NCBI RefSeq assembly: GCF_900109515.1 | Contig: NZ_FOBD01000009.1 | Span: forward strand, 186,001-250,000 | Source: Paenibacillus sp. OK003 | GTDB lineage: Bacteria; Bacillota; Bacilli; Paenibacillales; Paenibacillaceae | Direction of reading: 5' to 3' | Length of the DNA: 64,000 nt | Part shown: positions 60,343 through 64,000 of the stretch, one piece after another | Position numbering within the stretch: the stretch's first letter is position 1 | Layout of the letters: each line of letters opens with the position of its first letter | Program-made: the position numbers and the translations under genes | Notes under the pieces: model-generated | Database searches by the model: none | What the model was told of the DNA's origin: nothing | Seen by the model: only the letters and a program-made list of their open reading frames with translations

Positions 60343-60744
60343 TTACAATTTACTGAGATCAATCCCAAGGAATTTAAAGATCATGCCGAGAATGGATTCC
60401 GTCCAGAATGACAAAATCAAAAATAGAACGAAAAACATAATCCTCCCCTTGGTCTCCCGTAAGGTTTCTGGCGAAAAACCTGCTCTCAAGTAACAAATAG
60501 CCAGCCATAAACCAAAAACGATTGTGATCGTTACAAAAATACGCCGAGCCATATCGACCCCGGCTGTTGTTGAATCATCGACCTTCTTTTCCAGTTCAGT
60601 TGTAGCACTCCCGCCACTTCCCTGACTTGCCTTAATCTTTTCCTTAATCGTCTGAGCATGAGCAACACTCCCAGCCTGCGTTACACTGAGCAAACCCAAC
60701 ACGCAAACCATAATCATCACAAAAACCTTCCTCGTTTTGAGCAA
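60343..60744 (-). CDS. VirB2-like T4SS protein (133 aa), TTG start
   Basis: A signal peptide (about 1-30, SVAHAQT) and a polar region are followed by two membrane segments (about 68-86 and 100-122: IFVTITIVFGLWLAICYLRA, IMFFVLFLILSFWTESILGM). The size, topology and place just upstream of PrgI fit a VirB2/TrbC-type conjugative pilin or lumen protein. The start is TTG after AGGAGG. Confidence 0.65.
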   Translation of the reverse strand: MLKTRKVFVMIMVCVLGLLSVTQAGSVAHAQTIKEKIKASQGSGGSATTELEKKVDDSTTAGVDMARRIFVTITIVFGLWLAICYLRAGFSPETLRETKGRIMFFVLFLILSFWTESILGMIFKFLGIDLSKL

Positions 60745-60890
60745 TGTTGGTCCTCCTCATTTAAGAAATCCAGTTCTTTTGTCTTTCCGAAAAATACTAA
60801 CTGACCATGCGATTCGATGTTTTTCACTTATCCGTCCAGCAAACATTCCTACACCCCTCCTTTCTTTTGTTCCTCATAAAAATGCAAAAA

Positions 60891-60914
60891 GCCCCTACCT
60901 ATTCCGGCAGAGGC
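60891..60914 (-). terminator. Intrinsic terminator after the YdjM-like gene
   Basis: GCC-x-CT-x-CC pairs with GG-x-AG-x-GGC, and TTTTTGCATT follows on the minus strand. It lies between the regulatory genes and the T4SS genes. Confidence 0.7.
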
Positions 60915-60923
60915 AATGTACAT

Positions 60924-61382
60924 TCAAAAAAGATTTAGAAAATACGTATAACCGTCCAGCAATATCCAGACTCCCCAGAGAGCAACGGCAGCCGTTTCAA
61001 CAAACACAGGTGGAATACCAAATAAGGGTACACCTACTTTCCATGGAATGGGCCAGAGGAAAGCGATGTATCCTGTAAATAAATCAAGGATTAGATGAGA
61101 AACGTAACCGATCATAAAAGCTATCGCCAGTTCGGGGAAAGTTCCTTTAAGCAGCAGCCACAATCCGAGTCCCATAATAAGCGAATGAGTCACAGTCCTC
61201 TTTCCAGGTATCTTTTCTAAGAGACTTGGCAGCACAGGAACAAACCTTCCTAATAGACTATTGGGGCGGTCTATATCTGGCAGTAAGGCAGAAACCGCAA
61301 CCATTGCAAGCTGAGTCGGAGAATGGACACCAAGTACAACGGCAGCACTCATACCTCCTATAAGATGTGAAACGCCATTCAT
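60924..61382 (-). CDS. YdjM-like membrane-bound metal-dependent hydrolase (DUF457)
   Basis: A 152-residue protein with four to five membrane segments and the DUF457 pattern: MNGVSHLIGGMSAAVVLG, ALLPDIDRPNSLLGR, KRTVTHSLI and GYVSHLILDLFT, giving the His/Asp residues proposed as a metal site. E. coli ydjM is itself a LexA-regulated gene, which is notable as a LexA-type promoter stands upstream here. It starts in an ATGA overlap with the HD-GYP gene. The substrate is unknown. Confidence 0.85.
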   Translation of the reverse strand: MNGVSHLIGGMSAAVVLGVHSPTQLAMVAVSALLPDIDRPNSLLGRFVPVLPSLLEKIPGKRTVTHSLIMGLGLWLLLKGTFPELAIAFMIGYVSHLILDLFTGYIAFLWPIPWKVGVPLFGIPPVFVETAAVALWGVWILLDGYTYFLNLF

Positions 61383-61921
61383 ACTAAAGCACCTTCTTGC
61401 ATCATTTGCAAAAACACTTCGGTCATGTAAGGATCAAACGCCTTCCCCTTTTGGTTGTTAATATATGCTAAAGCCTCACCTATAGGCCAAGCTGACTTGT
61501 ATGACCTTTCCGAAGTCAGCGCATCGAAGGTATCGCATATACTCACAATCCGGCCATAGAACGGAATTTCCTCCCCGATCAAACGATTCGGATAACCAGT
61601 TCCATCCCAGCGCTCATGATGAGTTCCTACAATAACCTTCGCTGCATCCATGTCTTTACTGGTTTGAACAGAAAGAATAGATAGACCATATTGAACGTGC
61701 CGCTTCATGATGTCAAATTCCTCTTCAGTGAGCTGTCTTTCCGACTCCAAAATGGATGCTGGTATCGAAATCTTCCCAATATCATGATAATTTGCTCCGT
61801 AACCGATCCGTGCAACATCTTGATCACTGAGATTCAAAGCACGTGCGAGATCCATCGAAAGCAAGCTCACACGTTTAGCATGTTCCGGGTCTAACATATC
61901 CAGCACGTTTTTCAAAATCAC
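61379..61921 (-). CDS. Stand-alone HD-GYP domain phosphodiesterase
   Basis: A 180-residue HD-GYP domain with no sensor domain. The motifs are complete: HDIGK (46-50), HHERWDGTGYP (101-111) and RIVSICDTFDALTSERSYK. HD-GYP enzymes degrade cyclic di-GMP. The start is GTG with a GTGA overlap on the upstream gene. An isolated c-di-GMP phosphodiesterase in a transfer operon could switch recipient or donor cells between surface-attached and motile states, or control pili. That use is inference. Confidence 0.92.
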   Translation of the reverse strand: MILKNVLDMLDPEHAKRVSLLSMDLARALNLSDQDVARIGYGANYHDIGKISIPASILESERQLTEEEFDIMKRHVQYGLSILSVQTSKDMDAAKVIVGTHHERWDGTGYPNRLIGEEIPFYGRIVSICDTFDALTSERSYKSAWPIGEALAYINNQKGKAFDPYMTEVFLQMMQEGALV

Positions 61922-62424
61922 ATGTCAACCTCCTTCAAAATCCGTTTTAATTCATCCTGAATCCACTTGGCGGTCTCACCGCCGGAATCCAAAACTTTTT
62001 GTACCGATGACAAAACCCGTTCTGCCTTTTTCCGTTCCTCCTGATCCTCGTGTTTGACAAGTTGCTTCGCTCCCTCCTGCTCCAAAATGAGCTTCCTCAG
62101 TTCTCGTGTACTCATGGCCTCATCACTAGCTTTAATTAACGTCTCAGACGGTGAGCTTGAATGACTGGCTACACGGTGGTGATACCAGCTTAGAGAAGGA
62201 ATACGTGACGTTGCCGTAGGAAACGTGCGATACACATGAACCAGTTCCCTGATCTGAGCAGGACTCACACCGATTTGTGACGATAGGAACTTTTGTTTGG
62301 CTCCTGCGGTCAGCATAGCATCCAAAAGCTGACCTTTAATGAACCGTGTTTCCTGCTCTTGCTCATCCACTTGAATATAGGCTTGCAACAGTTCTTCAAT
62401 CTTCGGCTCAATCACCTCTGACAT
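61918..62424 (-). CDS. ParB/KorB-like HTH protein
   Basis: A 168-residue protein. Residues about 10-70 contain AYIQVDEQEQETRFIKGQLL and SSQIGVSPAQIRELVHVYRT, the helix-turn-helix pattern of ParB/KorB DNA-binding domains. The C-terminal half is charged and coiled-coil-like. It lacks the ParB CTPase motif. It may regulate the operon or act in maintenance. It follows spoVS by nine bases and overlaps the HD-GYP gene. Confidence 0.65.
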   Translation of the reverse strand: MSEVIEPKIEELLQAYIQVDEQEQETRFIKGQLLDAMLTAGAKQKFLSSQIGVSPAQIRELVHVYRTFPTATSRIPSLSWYHHRVASHSSSPSETLIKASDEAMSTRELRKLILEQEGAKQLVKHEDQEERKKAERVLSSVQKVLDSGGETAKWIQDELKRILKEVDM

Positions 62425-62433
62425 GAAATATCC

Positions 62434-62745
62434 CTAACCGACAGATTCGACAATCAACTTCATTGCAGTACGTTCCTGTCCATCAATCACAATATCGAAA
62501 AAACTTGGTGCACAAATCAAGCTCTGCCCGTTTGGAGCAACTAAACCTCGAGCTACAGCGATAGCTTTCACAGCTTGATTAACAGCTCCTGCTCCAATTA
62601 CATGCATTTCAACCGTACGGTCTTTAGTATTCACACTGGAAGCAATGGCCCCTGCCAAAAAACTAACTTTTGATTTTGCAGACACCTTCAAAATCTTGCT
62701 CTCGGAAACTACTTTCTTTCCTTGGGATACATGAACAATCGACAT
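62434..62745 (-). CDS. spoVS: SpoVS-family protein
   Basis: A 103-residue protein. After an extra about 17-residue N-terminal stretch it matches SpoVS: ILKVSAKSKVSFLAGAIASS, HVIGAGAVNQAVKAIAVARG, LICAPSFFDIVIDGQERTAM and KLIVESVG. SpoVS is an Alba-like small protein that affects septation and sporulation in Bacillus. A mobile-element copy at the head of a transfer operon could alter sporulation or act as a nucleic-acid chaperone. GGAGGAAC precedes the ATG. It is the first gene after the LexA-type promoter at 63048-63088. Confidence 0.93.
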   Translation of the reverse strand: MSIVHVSQGKKVVSESKILKVSAKSKVSFLAGAIASSVNTKDRTVEMHVIGAGAVNQAVKAIAVARGLVAPNGQSLICAPSFFDIVIDGQERTAMKLIVESVG

Positions 62746-62837
62746 ATACGTTCCTCCTCAATTCAAATAGTTTGGACTATGAGACTACGACGAGATCTTC
62801 CCCGCGGCTCCTAAAGCCCTCACTTTTTAAAAGAGAA

Positions 62838-62874
62838 AAGCCCCTACCTAGAATAAGATATCTAGGCGGAGGCT
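62838..62874 (-). terminator. Intrinsic terminator upstream of spoVS
   Basis: AAGCC and CTAGG-type segments pair in a long stem (AAGCC-x-C-x-ACCTAGA with CTAGG-x-G-x-AGGCTT), followed by TTTCTCTTTT on the minus strand. It lies between the SOS-type promoter and spoVS, about 85 bases before its ribosome site. Confidence 0.75.
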
Positions 62875-63000
62875 TCGGGAAAAAATATATGGAATTTGAA
62901 ACAAATCAACAAAAAGAGTAAATCCTTTATTCATTGTCCACACAAAATCGACTTTTAAATACTAATAACGCACGAGTATGAGAATACTCTAAAAAATAAA

Positions 63001-63025
63001 AATAACCCCTTTTCAGGAGTCAGTG
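63001..63025 (-). terminator. Small terminator directly after the SOS-type promoter
   Basis: ACTCC pairs with GGGGT around five bases and is followed by TATTTTTATTTTTT on the minus strand. The stem is short but the T-tract is strong. It is about 20-40 bases after the expected start of transcription. The gap 62746-63099 has no gene. Confidence 0.6.
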
Positions 63026-63047
63026 TTGCTCGTCTGTACTTGTTTTT

Positions 63048-63088
63048 AGTATACACCATGAAGCAATACATGACAAGAACATTTGTTC
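63048..63088 (-). promoter_or_regulatory. SOS-type promoter with LexA box before the spoVS-T4SS-Tad block
   Basis: On the minus strand AAGAACAAATGTTCTT (GAAC-N4-GTTC at 63077-63088) directly abuts the -35 TTGTCA (63071-63076). A 17-base spacer leads to the -10 TATACT (63048-63053). The box is a perfect palindrome outside its central four bases. Its placement, touching the -35, is identical to the promoter at 40227-40267. It points at spoVS and the transfer genes. Confidence 0.72.
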
Positions 63089-63099
63089 TTTTTCATAAT

Positions 63100-63405
63100 T
63101 CAAAATATTAACCAGGTGGTTTGTTGGCCACATGTATGCGGAGTCTGAATTACTTTAACTTTTGCTGTGTACCAATTCATAGTGTTTACATTCACCAGTG
63201 TAGTCGGTATTAGCACATCTGCTTCGATAGCGATATTGGAGTGCAGACACGTCTTCACTTTTACATCAGCTAACTCACATTTTTCATCTGTGAGTTCACC
63301 GTATTCTTTGATCGCAGCGATAACAAATTCGTCTTCACTGTTAAAGTCATCATGTCTCCCATAAACATTCTCATATTCATCAGACCACAAAAATGCCTTG
63401 TTCAA
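63100..63405 (-). CDS. Hypothetical protein (101 aa)
   Basis: A soluble acidic protein (NKAFLWSDEYENVYGRHDDF and onward) starting at TTG about ten bases after GGGAG; a GTG three codons upstream overlaps that site. It has several cysteines (DEKCELADVKVKTCLHSNIA) but no known motif. Its stop is 12 bases before the LexA box, so it belongs to the preceding transcript. Confidence 0.5.
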   Translation of the reverse strand: MNKAFLWSDEYENVYGRHDDFNSEDEFVIAAIKEYGELTDEKCELADVKVKTCLHSNIAIEADVLIPTTLVNVNTMNWYTAKVKVIQTPHTCGQQTTWLIF

Positions 63406-63483
63406 TCCATTCACTCTCCCTTACATTTGATTTTTCTGTTACACTATTTGAGTCCTCCTGTTCGCAAACAACTATTCGCTGAC

Positions 63484-63907
63484 CTACTTTACTCGTACAA
63501 GCAATCCATTTAGCGTAAGTTCAGGGTAATTGACAATGTAATAATCATCACCATTATGTTCAAAGCGACTGGCTACCCAACGAGGAAGCACACACTGATC
63601 GTTCAAAAATTCTATTCCTGATCCAGACGTAAACTCAATTCCTCCTAATGAATAACGCCCATTTTCTCCTTTTGAAAGTTGCCCTACGATTATAGGCTCT
63701 TTAAATACTTTTTTGAGCAGCCTTCCGGCATCATCAAGCAAATTGCAAATTAGCAGTCTGATAGAACATATGACGAACATACTGATCATCAGGGTCGTTC
63801 TGGTCATAATCTGCTGTCCAGTTCTCCTCAGACTCCTGAACCATACTTACGACTTGCTGAATACGAGGAAGCAGTGCTTTAAGTTCCTTTTCAATCTGCT
63901 CTTTCAT
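63484..63907 (-). pseudogene. DUF5348 gene disrupted by a 7-bp tandem duplication
   Basis: From the ATG at 63907 the frame reads MKEQIEKELKALLPRIQQVV to YQTANLQFA and stops. The C-terminal domain continues in another frame: LLDDAGRLLKKVFKEPI, then GENGRYSLGGIEFTSGSGIE and YIVNYPELTLNGLLVRVK, the DUF5348 pattern. The break is exactly at GCAAATTGCAAATT (63738-63751, plus strand), two copies of a 7-bp unit. Removing one copy restores one open frame of about 138 residues (...QTANLLDDAGR...). The duplication is thus the inactivating event, and is easily reversible by slippage. Confidence 0.8.
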
Positions 63908-64000
63908 GTAAACCACTCCTTTTCCATTATTCGAAACACCTTCATTGTAAGTTCATCATCCGTAAATTGGGCTGGAAGATGAGGATACCGCCTCATCAAG
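63904..64000 (-). CDS. C-terminus of a gene cut by the window edge
   Basis: Thirty-one codons are open to the window edge, ending MKVFRIMEKEWFT. The TGA overlaps the ATG of the DUF5348 gene (ATGA), so the two genes are coupled. Nothing more can be said of its family. Confidence 0.5.
   Translation of the reverse strand, partial: LMRRYPHLPAQFTDDELTMKVFRIMEKEWFT

Noticed and set aside
1..64000. tRNA and rRNA genes, insertion sequences
   Set aside because: I looked for cloverleaf-like stretches, rRNA text and transposase motifs (DDE, HUH) and saw none I could support.

Overview
The window looks like one segment of a large mobile element, more likely a conjugative plasmid than an integrated element, from a spore-forming member of the Bacillota. 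Paenibacillus or a close relative is my best guess. The basis is GGAGG-type ribosome sites with frequent TTG and GTG starts, S-layer-homology and copper-amine-oxidase-N surface domains, a SpoVS paralog, long RHS proteins, and Gram-positive T4SS proteins of the PrgI type. Almost every gene is on the minus strand. The only plus-strand gene I can support is a 38-residue toxin. I recognise no integrase, no replication initiator and no classical relaxase.

Layout, left to right (transcription runs right to left). 1-7.1 kb: an RHS polymorphic toxin with its immunity gene cut by the window edge, and a small dockerin/FN3/YD-repeat secreted protein. 7.7-13.4 kb: a frameshifted DUF262 gene, a VWA protein with its MoxR ATPase, and several unknown genes. 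13.4-18.6 kb: the first copy of a ~330-nt leader-like RNA, then a cargo zone with an Abi-alpha-like protein, a membrane-anchored Mrr-type nuclease and a secreted type-44 toxin. 18.9-21.3 kb: a run of decaying phage-type genes. 21.4-27.4 kb: a DNA-metabolism block (RadC-like, RecB/Cas4-like nuclease, SSB, CHC2 zinc finger, SWIM zinc finger, a recombination-type protein) and a HigB/HigA-like pair that sits under the second copy of the leader RNA. 27.8-33.4 kb: an S1 protein, a VirD4-type coupling ATPase with its membrane part as a separate gene, and a replication-relaxation protein. 33.5-35.2 kb: a TubR/TubZ type III partition pair. 35.3 kb: a two-repeat orphan type I-C-like CRISPR array. 35.5-36.4 kb: a prepilin peptidase and a complete type I toxin/antisense RNA module. 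36.4-45.6 kb: secreted surface proteins, including a 1565-residue protein with FN3 and SLH domains. 45.6-52.7 kb: a Tad/Flp pilus set (CpaB, TadE-like pseudopilins, Flp pilin, TadC, TadB, TadA, TadZ). 52.7-60.7 kb: a T4SS set (M23 hydrolase, VirB6-like, VirB4, PrgI/VirB3, VirB2-like). 60.9-62.7 kb: YdjM-like, HD-GYP, ParB-like HTH and SpoVS genes.

How it may work together. The Tad and T4SS genes form one nearly continuous co-oriented block, which suggests a mating apparatus that uses a Tad pilus plus S-layer-bound adhesins with a VirB4/VirB6/VirD4 channel. Two promoters of the same design, a GAAC-N4-GTTC LexA-type box abutting the -35 and a 17-bp spacer before the -10, stand in front of the SpoVS-T4SS-Tad block and inside the surface-protein block, so SOS induction of transfer is likely. 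Many minus-strand intrinsic terminators lie in short gaps just upstream of ribosome sites. Together with the duplicated leader RNA this suggests attenuation or processive antitermination. TubRZ and the toxin modules would stabilise the element.

Limits: all family assignments come from reading motifs in the translated sequence. No search, folding program or composition calculation was run.
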